A stretch of DNA of 64,000 nt from Xanthomonas sp. Leaf131 (GTDB lineage: Bacteria > Pseudomonadota > Gammaproteobacteria > Xanthomonadales > Xanthomonadaceae). The stretch's first letter is position 1. Each line of letters opens with the position of its first letter. Below the pieces are notes generated by a model, which was not told the origin of the DNA, ran no database searches, and worked only from the letters and a program-made list of their open reading frames with translations. A program made the translations under genes and the position numbers. The stretch lies in contig NZ_LMOG01000018.1 of assembly GCF_001423495.1 (NCBI RefSeq), positions 1 to 64,000 on the forward strand, read 5' to 3'. Of the stretch, positions 27,854 through 38,743 are shown one piece after another.

Positions 27854-29308
27854 ATGCTTTTGGCAGACTTGAGTAGCGCGACCTACACGACTTCCTCGCC
27901 GCGATTGTTGTCCAAGTATTCGGCTGCAGCCGACCTGGTTCTACGCGTTTTCGACCTCACCATGGTGGTCGTCTCCGGACTGATTGCGTATCGCATCGTG
28001 TTCGGCTCCTGGGTGCCGGCGGCGCCTTACCGGGTCGCGATCGCCACCACCTTGCTGTACTCGGTGATCTGCTTTGCGCTGTTCCCGCTGTATCGCAGCT
28101 GGCGCGGCCGTGGGTTGCTGAGTGAACTGATGGTGTTGGGCGGTGCCTTCGGCGGCGTGTTCGCGTTGTTCGCGGTGCATGCGCTGATCGTGCAGGTGGG
28201 CGAGCAGGTGTCGCGCGGCTGGATCGGCCTGTGGTTCGTCGGTGGTCTGGCGTCGCTGGTGGCGGCACGCACGGTGTTGCGCGGCTTCTTGAACCATCTG
28301 CGTACGCAGGGCGTGGACGTGCAGCGTGTGGTGGTGGTCGGTCTGCGCCATCCGGTGATGAAGATCAATCACTACCTCAGCCGCAATCCGTGGGTCGGCA
28401 TGAACCTGGTCGGCTACTTCCGTACCCCGTACGACATCGCCGTGACCGAGCAGCGTCAGTCGCTGCCGTGCCTGGGCGACCCGGACGCGTTGATCGAGTA
28501 TCTGAAGGACAACCAGGTCGAGCAGGTGTGGATCTCGTTGCCGCTGGGCGAGCGTGATCACATCAAGCAGCTGCTGCAGCGCCTGGATCGCTATCCGATC
28601 AACGTCAAGCTGGTGCCGGATCTGTTCGACTTCGGTCTGTTGAATCAGTCCGGTGAGCAGATCGGCAACGTGCCGGTGATCAACCTGCGTCAGGGCGGTG
28701 TGGATCGCGACAATTATTTCGTGGTCGCCAAGGCGCTGCAGGACAAGCTGTTGGCGGTGGTCGCGCTGATGGGGCTGTGGCCGTTGATGGCGGCCATCGC
28801 GGTGGGCGTCAAGATGAGCTCGCCGGGTCCGGTGTTCTTCCGCCAGCGTCGCCATGGTCTGGGCGGTCGCGAGTTCTACATGTTCAAGTTCCGCTCGATG
28901 CGCGTGCATGACGATCATGGCACCAGCATCCAGCAGGCGACCAAGAACGACACCCGTATCACGCGTTTCGGTGCGTTCCTGCGTCGCAGCAGCCTGGATG
29001 AGTTGCCGCAGATCTTCAACGTGCTGGGTGGCAGCATGTCGCTGGTTGGCCCGCGCCCGCATGCCGCGCAGCACAACACGCATTACGAAAAGCTGATCAA
29101 CCATTACATGCAGCGTCACTATGTCAAGCCGGGCATCACCGGCTGGGCGCAGGTGAACGGTTTCCGTGGCGAGACCCCGGAACTGCGGACGATGAAGAAG
29201 CGGATCCAGTACGACCTCGACTACATTCGTCGTTGGTCGCTGTGGCTGGATATCCGCATCATCGTGCTGACCGCGGTGCGTGTGTTCGGACAGAAGACCG
29301 CGTACTGA
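27854..29308 (+). CDS. gumD: GumD, undecaprenyl-phosphate glucose-1-phosphate transferase
   Basis: 484 aa; the ATG at 27854 has GGAGG at 27840-27845. Four N-terminal membrane helices, a CoA-binding-like Rossmann region ([13 protein letters not shown]), a fifth helix and the C-terminal bacterial sugar transferase domain with [33 protein letters not shown] and GPRPHA. It starts xanthan synthesis by moving Glc-1-P from UDP-Glc to the lipid carrier. A 243-bp gap before it may hold a secondary promoter or processing site. Confidence 0.97.
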   Translation: MLLADLSSATYTTSSPRLLSKYSAAADLVLRVFDLTMVVVSGLIAYRIVFGSWVPAAPYRVAIATTLLYSVICFALFPLYRSWRGRGLLSELMVLGGAFGGVFALFAVHALIVQVGEQVSRGWIGLWFVGGLASLVAARTVLRGFLNHLRTQGVDVQRVVVVGLRHPVMKINHYLSRNPWVGMNLVGYFRTPYDIAVTEQRQSLPCLGDPDALIEYLKDNQVEQVWISLPLGERDHIKQLLQRLDRYPINVKLVPDLFDFGLLNQSGEQIGNVPVINLRQGGVDRDNYFVVAKALQDKLLAVVALMGLWPLMAAIAVGVKMSSPGPVFFRQRRHGLGGREFYMFKFRSMRVHDDHGTSIQQATKNDTRITRFGAFLRRSSLDELPQIFNVLGGSMSLVGPRPHAAQHNTHYEKLINHYMQRHYVKPGITGWAQVNGFRGETPELRTMKKRIQYDLDYIRRWSLWLDIRIIVLTAVRVFGQKTAY

Positions 29309-29390
29309 TGATGTTGGGGAGTGTGCGACCTGGCGCATCCGGCGCCGCGGGCGGCTGCATCGCAGCCGCCCCCTTCAAGCAGGCGTCTGC

Positions 29391-30692
29391 ATGCTGATCC
29401 GAATGAGCGACGAGGCCCGCGTTCGCTGGCATAACCTGCTGATCGAACTGACGCTGTTGGTTGGCGTGGGTTACAACCTGGTGCTGGCGCTGATCAACGC
29501 CAACGTGTTCACCGTGCGTCCGGTGATCACCTACGCAGTCGAATTCATCATCTACGCAGCGTGTTTTCTGCTTGGCCTGGGCTCGATGAGTCGCAAGCGC
29601 ATTGCGTTGATCATCAGCGGGTTGGGGCTGATCGTCACCTTGATGTTCGTGCGCTTTCTGGTGAACTGGCAGATCGACCCAAAATTCTTCCGCGATGCCT
29701 TGGTGGTCTTCGCGTTTGTGGTGCTGGGCTCGGCCTATACCGGTTCGGTGCCCAAGTTGTTCGTGCGCATGACGATCATCGTCTCGCTGGTTGCCGCCTT
29801 CGAGTTGGCAATGCCAAGCGCCTACGGCGATCTGGTCAACCCGAAGAGTTTCTTCGTCAACGCACGCGGCATGAGTGCGGAAGGCTTCTGGAACGAAGAC
29901 AGCAACCTGTTCGTCAGCGCTACGCGGCCGGGCGAGCGTAACTTCCTGCCGGGCTCCAATCTTCCACGCGCCTCCTCGATGTTTATCGAGCCGGTGACGA
30001 TGGGCAATTACATCTGCTTCTTCACCGCAATCGTGCTGGTGTTCTGGCGTTGGATGCGGCCCTCGATGCTGATCCTGTCGGTCGGCTTGATCGGCTTCAT
30101 GGTCGTTGCCTCCGATGGACGACTCGCGGCGGGCACCTGTGTGCTGATGGTGTTGCTGTCGCCGCTATTGAAACGGCTTGACCAGCGACTGGCGTTTCTG
30201 GTGTTTCTGACGGTGATCATGACCGCATGGTTGCTGGTGTGGATCACCGGGATCACCGCGTATCAGGACAACACGATGGGGCGGATCTTCTTCACCGTGA
30301 ACTCGATGAACAACCTGTCGTTCGAGTCGTGGATGGGGTTGGACTTTGCGCAGGCGTATCGCTACTTCGATAGCGGCATTGCCTACTTCATCGCATCGCA
30401 ATCGATCGTGGGCGTGCTGGCGTTCCTGCTGTCGTATTCGTTCCTGTTGTTGATGCCGAGCAAGGAAGGCCAGCTGTTCAAGAACCTTGCGATCTTTGCG
30501 TTCGCGTTGAGCCTTCTGGTGTCCAACGGCTACTTCTCGATCAAGACCTCGGCGCTGTGGTGGTTCGTGTGCGGCTGCATGTGGCACATGCTGCCGACCT
30601 GGTCCGCTGCGTCGGCGGCTCTCGTGGCTAGACAAGAACCTCCCACCGACGATGGTGCGCAGTTGCCATTGCCTGCGGGAGGGGCGCGATGA
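29391..30692 (+). CDS. gumE: GumE, xanthan polymerase (Wzy-type)
   Basis: 433 aa integral membrane protein with about ten to twelve hydrophobic segments (for example LLIELTLLVGVGYNLVLALI, YAVEFIIYAACFLLGLGSM) and a large periplasmic loop near residues 150-200 (ARGMSAEGFWNEDSNLF). The ATG at 29391 gives the length known for GumE. Polymerises lipid-linked pentasaccharides in the periplasm. Its stop overlaps gumF (ATGA). Confidence 0.95.
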   Translation: MLIRMSDEARVRWHNLLIELTLLVGVGYNLVLALINANVFTVRPVITYAVEFIIYAACFLLGLGSMSRKRIALIISGLGLIVTLMFVRFLVNWQIDPKFFRDALVVFAFVVLGSAYTGSVPKLFVRMTIIVSLVAAFELAMPSAYGDLVNPKSFFVNARGMSAEGFWNEDSNLFVSATRPGERNFLPGSNLPRASSMFIEPVTMGNYICFFTAIVLVFWRWMRPSMLILSVGLIGFMVVASDGRLAAGTCVLMVLLSPLLKRLDQRLAFLVFLTVIMTAWLLVWITGITAYQDNTMGRIFFTVNSMNNLSFESWMGLDFAQAYRYFDSGIAYFIASQSIVGVLAFLLSYSFLLLMPSKEGQLFKNLAIFAFALSLLVSNGYFSIKTSALWWFVCGCMWHMLPTWSAASAALVARQEPPTDDGAQLPLPAGGAR

Positions 30693-31780
30693 ACCCGGCG
30701 GCGACGCAGGCACAGCAGCCGGTCTTGCCGACTGCCGGCGCATACGTTGCCACCCCGCAGCGCGGTCGCGACCTGCGTATCGATGCCGCCAAGGCGATCG
30801 CGATCTTGTTGGTGGTGTTCTGTCACGCCAAGGGGGTGCCGCATGGCATGACCTTGTTCGCTTATAGCTTCCATGTGCCGCTATTTTTTCTGGTCTCCGG
30901 CTGGTTGGCGTCCGGCTACGCCTCGCGATCCACCGGGCTGTCGCAGACCGTCAGCAAGCAGGCGCGCAGCCTGTTGCTGCCATATGTGGTGTTCTATCTG
31001 CTTGGCTACGCGTACTGGCTGCTGACGCGCAATATCGGCGAAAAAGCGGCGCGCTGGGGCAGTCACCCCTGGTGGGAGCCGATCGTGGCGATGTTCACCG
31101 GGATCGGGCCGGACTTGTACGTGCAACCTCCGCTGTGGTTCCTGCCGGTGATGCTGGTGACGGTGCTCAGCTACGTGCTGCTGCGCCGCTGGATGTCGCC
31201 GGTGGTGATTGCGGTGGCGTCGTTGGTCGTGGCGTGGTTCTGGATGCAGTGGTTTCCGGCGCAGCACGTGCGGATTTTTTTCGGGTTGGATGTGCTACCG
31301 GTGTCGTTGTGCTTCTACGCACTTGGCGCGTTGTTGATCCACGTCTCGCCGCGCTTGCCGACGTCGTTGCCCGTTAGCGTGCTGGCGACGGTATTGCTGG
31401 CAGTACCGGTGGCCTGGCTGGCTGATGTCAACGGCCGGATCGACGTCAATATGCTGGAATTCGGCCGCAACCACGCGTTGTTTCTGCTGAGCGCGGTGCT
31501 TGGATCGTTGATGGTGATCTGCGCTGCACGGTTGGTGCAAGGTTGGGCATGGGTGCAGTGGATCGGCCGCAACACCTTGCTGATCTTGTGCACGCACATG
31601 CTGGTGTTCTTTGTGCTCTCCGGTGTTGCGGCATTGGCGGGCGGATTCGGTGCCTCGCGGCCGGGCCTGGGCTGGGCCTTGTTTGTCACCGTCTTCGCGC
31701 TGGTCGCATGTGTGCCGCTGCGCTGGTTCCTGATGCGTTTCGCGCCGTGGACCTTGGGTGCCCGCCCGGTGGCGGCATGA
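30689..31780 (+). CDS. gumF: GumF, xanthan O-acetyltransferase
   Basis: 363 aa, membrane acyltransferase-3 family: LRIDAAKAIAILLVVFCHAK at the N-terminus, YSFHVPLFFLVSGWL, then about ten helices including LLLPYVVFYLLGYAY and NTLLILCTHMLVFFVLSG. GumF acetylates the inner mannose of the pentasaccharide. Tandem paralogue of gumG. Confidence 0.95.
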   Translation: MNPAATQAQQPVLPTAGAYVATPQRGRDLRIDAAKAIAILLVVFCHAKGVPHGMTLFAYSFHVPLFFLVSGWLASGYASRSTGLSQTVSKQARSLLLPYVVFYLLGYAYWLLTRNIGEKAARWGSHPWWEPIVAMFTGIGPDLYVQPPLWFLPVMLVTVLSYVLLRRWMSPVVIAVASLVVAWFWMQWFPAQHVRIFFGLDVLPVSLCFYALGALLIHVSPRLPTSLPVSVLATVLLAVPVAWLADVNGRIDVNMLEFGRNHALFLLSAVLGSLMVICAARLVQGWAWVQWIGRNTLLILCTHMLVFFVLSGVAALAGGFGASRPGLGWALFVTVFALVACVPLRWFLMRFAPWTLGARPVAA

Positions 31781-31793
31781 GCGGTACCGGGCC

Positions 31794-32882
31794 ATGACAA
31801 CTGCGCCGTACTCCACAGCCGCCGGGCACGGTAGTTCGGGGGCCAAGATCGCCCCAGCGCCTGCCTTGACCCGCGATTGGCAGATCGATGCAGCGAAGGC
31901 GCTGGCGATTGTTCTGGTGGCATTGGGACACGCCAGCGGAATGCCGGCTGCCTACAAGCTGTTCGCCTATAGCTTCCACGTTCCGTTGTTCTTCGTGCTG
32001 TCCGGTTGGGTAGGCGAGCGCTTTGGCCACCGTGCGATGACGGTGGCGACGATCAAGAAGTTGGCGCGCACGCTGCTGGTTCCCTACCTTGCGTTCTTTC
32101 TGCTGGCCTACGTTTGCTGGCTATTGATGGGCGTGACCAGTCGCGCAGCGCATCCATCGCACCCCCTGCCGTGGTGGGACCCGTTTGTGGGTCTGTTCTG
32201 GGCCAATGGCGCAAGCCTGTATGTGCTTCCCGCATTGTGGTTTTTGCCGGCGCTGTTTGTCACCACGCTCGCCTACCTTGCCTTGCGCGCGCGGTTGAGC
32301 ACCGCTGCGTTGGCTGTGGTCAGCCTGCCGCTTGCATTGGCATGGGCCGGCTGGTTCCCCTCGCTGCAGCTGCGGCTTCCGTTTGCATTGGACGTGTTGC
32401 CGGTTGCGTTGTTCTTCATCGCTGCTGGCGGTTGGCTGTCGCGCTACGCCGATGCGTTGCGATCGCTCGGCGCTTTGGTTTGGGCACTGGCATTGCCGGT
32501 ATTGGTGGTTGCCTGGTGGTCGTTGGCTGGCTGGAATGGGCAGGTGGATGTCAATAATCTGCAGTTTGGGCAGTCCGCCGCAGTGTTTCTGCTGGTGAGC
32601 CTGCTGGGGACAGCGATAACGTTGTGTGTGGCCTATTTCGTTCGACAGTGGCGTTGGCTGCAGTGGATCGGGACCAACACCTTGCTGATTCTGTGCACGC
32701 ATACGCTGGTGTTTCTGGTGCTCACCAGTGTCGTGGCACGCACCGGTGTGATCGCACGCAGCACGATCGGCACACCTGCGTGGGCAATGGGCCTTACCGC
32801 GGTAGCGCTTGTTGCCAGTGTGCCGATGCGCGCTGCGTTGGTGCGCATCGCGCCTTGGATGTTGGGATTGAAAGGTAAATGA
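31794..32882 (+). CDS. gumG: GumG, xanthan O-acetyltransferase
   Basis: 362 aa from the ATG at 31794 (upstream alternatives lack a better SD). Same acyltransferase-3 fold as GumF and visibly its paralogue: DWQIDAAKALAIVLVALGHA, YSFHVPLFFVLSGW, GTNTLLILCTHTLVFLVLTS. Acetylates the outer mannose in competition with pyruvylation by GumL. Codes for a multi-pass inner-membrane protein. Confidence 0.94.
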   Translation: MTTAPYSTAAGHGSSGAKIAPAPALTRDWQIDAAKALAIVLVALGHASGMPAAYKLFAYSFHVPLFFVLSGWVGERFGHRAMTVATIKKLARTLLVPYLAFFLLAYVCWLLMGVTSRAAHPSHPLPWWDPFVGLFWANGASLYVLPALWFLPALFVTTLAYLALRARLSTAALAVVSLPLALAWAGWFPSLQLRLPFALDVLPVALFFIAAGGWLSRYADALRSLGALVWALALPVLVVAWWSLAGWNGQVDVNNLQFGQSAAVFLLVSLLGTAITLCVAYFVRQWRWLQWIGTNTLLILCTHTLVFLVLTSVVARTGVIARSTIGTPAWAMGLTAVALVASVPMRAALVRIAPWMLGLKGK

Positions 32883-32949
32883 CGAGCTTCCAGAATCATC
32901 AGCCGTCGCGACGTACAGTTGCGCGTTGCTGGCACAGGAGATTGGCGTA

Positions 32950-34092
32950 ATGAAAGTGGTGCATGTCGTCCGCCAATTCCATCCTTCGATCGGAGGCATG
33001 GAGGAAGTCGTTCTCAATGTGGCCCGCCAGCATCAGGCCAATAGTGCCGATACGGTGGAGATCGTGACATTGGATCGGGTGTTCACCGATCCAGGCGCGC
33101 AACTGGCTGCGCAGGAAACGCATCAGGGCCTGCCGATCCGGCGCATTGGCTATCGCGGTTCGTCGCGCTACCCATTTGCGCCATCGGTGCTCAATGCGAT
33201 TCGCTCCGCGGATCTGGTGCATCTGCATGGCATCGACTTTTTCTACGATTACCTTGCGCTGACCAAACCGCTGCATGGCAAGCCGATGGTGGTGTCCACG
33301 CATGGCGGGTTTTTCCATACCGCCTACGCATCGCGCATGAAGCAGCTGTGGTTTCAGACACTCACCCGCACCTCTGCGCTGGCGTATGCGCGGGTGATCG
33401 CCACCAGCGAGAACGATGGCGAACTGTTCGCCAAGGTCGTTTCGCCGGCGCGCTTGCGGGTGATCGAAAATGGTGTGGACGTTGAGAAATACGCGGGGCA
33501 GGGCGCAACGACACCGGGGCGCACGATGCTGTATTTCGGACGCTGGTCGGTGAACAAGGGGCTGATCGAAACCCTGGAGTTGCTACAGGCCGCGCTCAAG
33601 CGCGACCCGCAGTGGCGGCTGATCATCGCCGGCCGCGAGTACGATTTGAAAGAGGCCGATCTGCGCAAGGCGATCGCCGAGCGTGGCTTGCAGGACAAGG
33701 TGCAGCTGAGCATGTCGCCTTCGCAGGAACAGTTGCGGGCGTTGATGCACCAGGCGCAGTTTTTCGTGTGTCTGTCGCGGCATGAAGGGTTCGGTATTGC
33801 GGCGGTCGAGGCGATGAGTGCGGGCCTGATTCCGATCCTCAGCGATATCCCGCCGTTCGTGCGTCTTGCCCGCGAATCGGGTCAGGGTGTGATCGTCAAT
33901 CGCGACAAGATCGATGCAGCGGCAGAGCAGGTGCAGGCGCTTGCGCTGCAGGCGGATGCGGATTTCGATACGCGTCGTGCAGCATCCATGGCGTATGTGA
34001 GCCGCTACGACTGGAAGCATGTGGTGGGGCGCTATATCGACGAGTACCACACCGCACTGGGCACGCGCCGCGCGCAGGAGGCAGTGCGATGA
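32950..34092 (+). CDS. gumH: GumH, alpha-1,3-mannosyltransferase (GT4)
   Basis: 380 aa; ATG at 32950 with AGGAG at 32936-32940. GT4 features: N-terminal VVRQFHPSIGGMEEVV, VVSTHGGFFHT, VIENGVDVEKY, FGRWSVNKGL and the donor-binding E-X7-E region in SRHEGFGIAAVEAMSAGLIP. It adds the inner mannose from GDP-Man to the cellobiose-lipid. gumI overlaps its stop. Confidence 0.96.
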   Translation: MKVVHVVRQFHPSIGGMEEVVLNVARQHQANSADTVEIVTLDRVFTDPGAQLAAQETHQGLPIRRIGYRGSSRYPFAPSVLNAIRSADLVHLHGIDFFYDYLALTKPLHGKPMVVSTHGGFFHTAYASRMKQLWFQTLTRTSALAYARVIATSENDGELFAKVVSPARLRVIENGVDVEKYAGQGATTPGRTMLYFGRWSVNKGLIETLELLQAALKRDPQWRLIIAGREYDLKEADLRKAIAERGLQDKVQLSMSPSQEQLRALMHQAQFFVCLSRHEGFGIAAVEAMSAGLIPILSDIPPFVRLARESGQGVIVNRDKIDAAAEQVQALALQADADFDTRRAASMAYVSRYDWKHVVGRYIDEYHTALGTRRAQEAVR

Positions 34093-35138
34093 GTGTGCTT
34101 GCGTCTGCCTCGCTGACGCGTGCGGCCACGCAGCCGCAGGTCACTGTGCTGTTTTCCACCGAGAAGCCCAACGCCAGTACCAATCCGTATCTGACCCAGC
34201 TCTACGCGTCGTTGCCGGATGCGGTGCAACCGCGCTTTTTTTCGATGCGCGACGCGCTGCTCTCGCGTTACGACGTACTGCATCTGCATTGGCCGGAGTA
34301 TCTGCTGCGCCATCCCAGTGCTGCCGGCACGCTGGCCAAACAGGCCTGCGCGGCGCTGTTGTTGCTAAAGCTGCAGCTGACCGGCACGCCGGTGGTGCGT
34401 ACCTTGCACAACCTGGCCCCGCACGAAGACCGGGGTTGGCGTGAGCGCAGTTTGTTGCGGTGGATCGACCGTTTGACGCGTCGCTGGATCCGCATCAACG
34501 CAACTACGCCGCCGCGGCCGCCGTTCACCGACACCATCCTGCACGGCCATTACCGCGACTGGTTCGCGACCATGCAGCAGGGCAGCACGGTGCCGGGGCG
34601 GCTGCTCCACTTCGGTTTGATTCGTCCTTACAAGGGTGTGGAAACGCTGCTGGATGTGATGCGCGAAGTGGGCGATCCACGTTTGAATCTGCGTATCGTC
34701 GGCAACCCGGCCACCCCGCAGATGCGCACGCTGGTTGAAGATGCCTGCGCGCAGGATCCGCGCGTCACTGCATTGCTGGCGTATGTCGAAGAGCCGGTGT
34801 TGGCGCGCGAAGTCAGCGAGGCTGAGCTGGTGGTGTTGCCGTATCGGCAGATGCACAACTCCGGCACGTTGCTGTTGGCGTTGTCGCTGGCGCGCCCGGT
34901 GCTGGCACCGTGGAGCGAGTCGAATGCAGCCATCGCCGAGGAAGTCGGCCCGGGCTGGGTATTTCTTTATGAAGGCGAATTCGATGCAGTGCTATTGACC
35001 GGCATGCTGGACAAGGTGCGCGCTGCGCCGCGCGGCCCGGCGCCGGATCTATCGCAACGTGACTGGCCACGGATCGGACAGTTGCACTACCGCACCTACC
35101 TGGAAGCGCTCGGCAAGGATGGAGACGCCGCGCTGTGA
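34089..35138 (+). CDS. gumI: GumI, beta-1,4-mannosyltransferase (GT94)
   Basis: 349 aa. GT-B type fold: VTVLFSTEKPNASTNPYL, DVLHLHWPEYLL, VVRTLHNLAPHED, then LLHFGLIRPYKGVETLLDV and LVVLPYRQMHNSGTLLLALS in the C-terminal half. Adds the outer mannose to the glucuronic acid of the lipid-linked tetrasaccharide. Overlaps gumH by ATGA and gumJ by GTGA. Confidence 0.95.
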   Translation: MSVLASASLTRAATQPQVTVLFSTEKPNASTNPYLTQLYASLPDAVQPRFFSMRDALLSRYDVLHLHWPEYLLRHPSAAGTLAKQACAALLLLKLQLTGTPVVRTLHNLAPHEDRGWRERSLLRWIDRLTRRWIRINATTPPRPPFTDTILHGHYRDWFATMQQGSTVPGRLLHFGLIRPYKGVETLLDVMREVGDPRLNLRIVGNPATPQMRTLVEDACAQDPRVTALLAYVEEPVLAREVSEAELVVLPYRQMHNSGTLLLALSLARPVLAPWSESNAAIAEEVGPGWVFLYEGEFDAVLLTGMLDKVRAAPRGPAPDLSQRDWPRIGQLHYRTYLEALGKDGDAAL

Positions 35139-36640
35139 CCGCAGAGATCCCAACGATGACATCCCCCACGCCGCCCCCACCACGCAGCCTAGGCTCGCGT
35201 GCCGCCGGTGGCGCAGCGGTGACCATGATCGGCCAGTCGGCCAAGATGGTCGTGCAGTTCGGCGGCATCATCCTGCTGGCGCGGTTGCTGACGCCTTACG
35301 ACTACGGCCTGATGGCGATGGTCACTGCCATCGTCGGTGCTGCCGAGATCCTGCGCGATTTCGGTTTGTCCGCCGCTGCCGTGCAGGCCAAGCATGTCAG
35401 CCGCGAACAACGCGACAACCTGTTCTGGATCAACAGCGGTATCGGCTTGTCGCTATCGGTGGTGGTGTATGCCTCTGCCCACGTGATCGCCAATTTCTAC
35501 AAAGAGCCGGCGTTGGTGATGATCTCGCAGGCGCTGGCGGTGACCTTCCTGATCAACGGCATGACCACGCAGTACCGCGCGCATCTGAGCCGTGGATTGC
35601 GCTTCGGTCAGGTGGCGCTGAGCGATGTGGGCTCGCAGGTGCTGGGTCTGATTGCAGCGGTGGCTGCGGCGTTGCTCGGTTGGGGATATTGGGCGCTGGT
35701 GGTGCAGCAGGTGGTGCAAGCCAGCGTCAATTTCTTGATCGCCGCAAGTTGCTCACGCTGGTTGCCACGCGGATACCAGCGTGCCGCGCCGATGCGTGAT
35801 TTCATGAGTTTCGGCTGGAATCTGATGGCTGCGCAGTTGCTGGGATATGCCAGCCGCAATGTCGGCCAGGTCATCATCGGTTGGCGCACCGGCCCGGACG
35901 CACTGGGTCTGTACAACCGCGCCTTCCAGTTGCTGATGATGCCGTTGAACCAGATCAATGCGCCGGCGACCAGCGTGGCGTTGCCGGTGTTGTCGCAGTT
36001 GCAGGACGACCGCGAGCGCTTCAATGCTTTCCTATTGCGTGGGCAGACGGTGATGGTGCACTTGATCTTTGCACTGTTTGCCTTTTCCTGTGCGCTGGCG
36101 ATGCCGTTGATCGTGCTGGTGCTTGGCGAACAGTGGCGCGATGCGGTGCCGTTGTTTCAGGTGTTGACCCTGGGCGGAATTTTTCAGACCGCGTCCTACG
36201 CCACTTATTGGGTGTTCCTGTCCAAGGGGTTGATGCGCCAGCAGCTGATTTACTCGCTGGTGGGGCGCATCGTGCTGATCGGCTGCATCTTTGCCGGTTC
36301 GCGCTGGGGCGCGATGGGCGTGGCGATCGGTTATTCGTTCGGGCTGTTATTGATCTGGCCGTTGTCGCTGGTCTGGATCGGCAAGATTTCCGACGCGCCA
36401 GTGCGCTCGCTGTTTACCAATGCTTTGCGCCCGATGGTGGCCTACGGCGTGGCCGGTGGCTGTGCGTACTACGCCTCCGTCGTGGCCGGTGGCCCGTTGT
36501 GGCAGCAACTTGCCGCTGGTGCAGGGGCGATGGCCGCCGTCTGTCTGCTAGCCCTGGCGATCTGGCCGGCGTTCCGCCGCGATGTGTTGTCCATCGTCAA
36601 TATCCGCAAACTACTGACCCAGGCCAAGGCACGCCGATGA
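35135..36640 (+). CDS. gumJ: GumJ, xanthan repeat-unit flippase (Wzx)
   Basis: 501 aa from the GTG at 35135; an ATG at 35156 gives 494 aa. Polysaccharide_synt/MATE-like membrane protein with about 12-14 helices: [40 protein letters not shown] and [20 protein letters not shown] are typical of WzxC-type flippases. Moves undecaprenyl-linked pentasaccharide to the periplasmic face. Confidence 0.96.
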   Translation: MTAEIPTMTSPTPPPPRSLGSRAAGGAAVTMIGQSAKMVVQFGGIILLARLLTPYDYGLMAMVTAIVGAAEILRDFGLSAAAVQAKHVSREQRDNLFWINSGIGLSLSVVVYASAHVIANFYKEPALVMISQALAVTFLINGMTTQYRAHLSRGLRFGQVALSDVGSQVLGLIAAVAAALLGWGYWALVVQQVVQASVNFLIAASCSRWLPRGYQRAAPMRDFMSFGWNLMAAQLLGYASRNVGQVIIGWRTGPDALGLYNRAFQLLMMPLNQINAPATSVALPVLSQLQDDRERFNAFLLRGQTVMVHLIFALFAFSCALAMPLIVLVLGEQWRDAVPLFQVLTLGGIFQTASYATYWVFLSKGLMRQQLIYSLVGRIVLIGCIFAGSRWGAMGVAIGYSFGLLLIWPLSLVWIGKISDAPVRSLFTNALRPMVAYGVAGGCAYYASVVAGGPLWQQLAAGAGAMAAVCLLALAIWPAFRRDVLSIVNIRKLLTQAKARR

Positions 36641-36704
36641 GATCGACATTGTCCTCGCCTGCGTTCGTGCATGCTCTTTTCCACTCATCCATAGGACACG
36701 GCCC

Positions 36705-37904
36705 ATGAGCGACACACCCGCCGCTGCTTCCGGCATTCGCCGGCCTTGCTATCTGGTCTTGTCCGCACACGATTACCGTACGCCGCGTCGCGCCAATATC
36801 CACTTCATCACCGATCAGCTGGCGTTGCGCGGGACCACGCGATTTTTCTCGCTGCGCTATAGCAGGTTGTCGCGCATGAAGGGCGACATGCGCCTGCCGC
36901 TGGACGAAACGGCGAACACCGTCGTCTCGCACAAGGGGGTTGATTGCTATCTGTGGCGCACCACGGTGCATCCGTTCAATACGCGCCGTGCGTGGCTACG
37001 TGCGGTCGAAGACGCGATGTTTCGCTGGTACGCCGCGCATCCGCCGCGTCAGCTGCTTGACTGGATGCGCGAGGCGGACGTGATCGTGTTCGAAAGCGGC
37101 ATTGCAGTTGCCTTCATCGAGCTCGCCAAGCGCATCAATCCTGCGGCCAAGCTGGTCTATCGCGCATCCGATGCCTTGAGCACGATCAACGTTGCCTCCT
37201 ATATCGAGCGCGAGTTCGACCGCGTCGCGCCAACGCTCGATGTGATCGCGCTGGTGTCGCCGGCGATGGCCGAGGAAGTGGCGAGCCGCGACAACGTCTA
37301 TCACGTCGGCCATGGCGTGGATCACAACCTGGACCAGCTGGGCGACCCATCGCCGTATGGCGAAGGCATCCACGCGGTGGCGGTGGGGTCGATGTTGTTC
37401 GATCCGGAATTCTTCGTCGTCGCCAGCAAGGCCTTTCCGCACGTCACCTTCCATGTGATCGGCTCGGGCATGGGGCGCCATCCCGGCTACGGCGACAACG
37501 TGACGGTCTATGGCGAAATGAAGCACGTCGAGACCATCGGCTACATCAAGCACGCCCGTTTCGGGATTGCGCCTTACGCATCCGAGCAGGTGCCGATCTA
37601 TCTGGCCGATAGCTCGATGAAGTTGCTGCAGTACGATTTCTTTGGGCTGCCAGCAGTGTGCCCGAACGTCGTCGTCGGGCCCTATCAATCGCGTTTCGGC
37701 TACACTCCAGGCAACGCGGATTCGATCGTTGCGGCAATTGGGCTGGCTTTGGAAGCACCGCACGTGCGCTATCGCCAGTGCCTGAATTGGTCCGATACCA
37801 CCGATCGCGTGCTCAATCCCGGTGCGTACCCAGAGACCCGGTTGTATCCGCAAGACACCGGCGCAGCCGCGCGCACCTCTTCGGAGGCTGCGCTCTCGCA
37901 TTGA
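36705..37904 (+). CDS. gumK: GumK, beta-1,2-glucuronosyltransferase (GT70)
   Basis: 399 aa; ATG at 36705, AGGA at 36693-36696. Membrane-associated GT-B enzyme: [19 protein letters not shown] with the conserved early Asp, [47 protein letters not shown]. Transfers GlcA from UDP-GlcA to the mannose of the trisaccharide lipid. A 64-bp gap from gumJ is one of the few breaks in the operon. Confidence 0.97.
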   Translation: MSDTPAAASGIRRPCYLVLSAHDYRTPRRANIHFITDQLALRGTTRFFSLRYSRLSRMKGDMRLPLDETANTVVSHKGVDCYLWRTTVHPFNTRRAWLRAVEDAMFRWYAAHPPRQLLDWMREADVIVFESGIAVAFIELAKRINPAAKLVYRASDALSTINVASYIEREFDRVAPTLDVIALVSPAMAEEVASRDNVYHVGHGVDHNLDQLGDPSPYGEGIHAVAVGSMLFDPEFFVVASKAFPHVTFHVIGSGMGRHPGYGDNVTVYGEMKHVETIGYIKHARFGIAPYASEQVPIYLADSSMKLLQYDFFGLPAVCPNVVVGPYQSRFGYTPGNADSIVAAIGLALEAPHVRYRQCLNWSDTTDRVLNPGAYPETRLYPQDTGAAARTSSEAALSH

Positions 37905-37944
37905 TGCGGCGCGCTCATTCGTTTTTTTTAAAGGAGATCCCCAT

Positions 37945-38739
37945 ATGGCCAACGCGTTACTGCAGAAGTGGATAGAACATGCCGAACGTCGCGCATTGTT
38001 CTGGTGGCAGCCGAAAAACGCTGGCGTGAACATGGGGGATCATCTCTCCAAGGTGATCGTTTCCTGCGTGCTTTCCTTGCAGGACAAAACGCTGATCGAA
38101 AAACGCGATCTCAGCAAGAAATTGATCGCAATCGGCTCGGTGCTGCACTTCGCCAAAGATGGCGACACCGTCTGGGGCAGCGGCATCAACGGCAAGATTC
38201 CGGCCGAACGCAACACCTTCAGCACGCTCGACGTGCGTGCAGTGCGCGGGCCGAAGACGCGCAAGTTCCTGATGGAGCGCGGCATCGCGGTGCCGGAGGT
38301 CTATGGCGATCCCGGTTTGCTGACGCCGATGTTCTTTCCTGCCGATGCGCTCGGCGCGGTAAACAAACGTCCGTTCGCCATCGTTCCGCACTTCAACGAG
38401 CCGGTCGAAAAATACAGTGCGTATGCCGACCATCTGGTGTTTCCCAACGTCAAGCCTGCGACCTTCATGAGCGCATTGTTGGGCGCTGAGTTGGTGATCA
38501 GCAGTTCGCTGCACGGGTTGATTCTTGCCGAGGCGTACGGCATTCCAGCGGTGTATCTGGATTGGGGCAACGGCGAAGACCGCTTCAAGTACGACGACTA
38601 TTACAACGGCACCGGACGCACGCAGTGGCATTCGGGCAACAGCGTGGAAGAGTGCCTGGATCTGGGCGGCAACGGCGAGTTCGACCTGGCGCGTTTGCAG
38701 GCCGGATTGCTGGCCGCATTCCCTTACGACCTTTGGTGA
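37945..38739 (+). CDS. gumL: GumL, ketal pyruvyltransferase
   Basis: 264 aa; ATG at 37945 with AAGGAG at 37931-37936. Polysaccharide pyruvyltransferase family: NAGVNMGDHLSKVIVS, AIGSVLHFAKDGDTVWGSGI, RAVRGPKTRKFL, VYGDPGLLTP, ISSSLHGLILAEAYGIPAVY. Adds a 4,6-ketal pyruvate from PEP to the outer mannose. A T8 tract (37922-37929) lies just before its ribosome-binding site. Confidence 0.97.
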   Translation: MANALLQKWIEHAERRALFWWQPKNAGVNMGDHLSKVIVSCVLSLQDKTLIEKRDLSKKLIAIGSVLHFAKDGDTVWGSGINGKIPAERNTFSTLDVRAVRGPKTRKFLMERGIAVPEVYGDPGLLTPMFFPADALGAVNKRPFAIVPHFNEPVEKYSAYADHLVFPNVKPATFMSALLGAELVISSSLHGLILAEAYGIPAVYLDWGNGEDRFKYDDYYNGTGRTQWHSGNSVEECLDLGGNGEFDLARLQAGLLAAFPYDLW

Positions 38740-38743
38740 TTCG

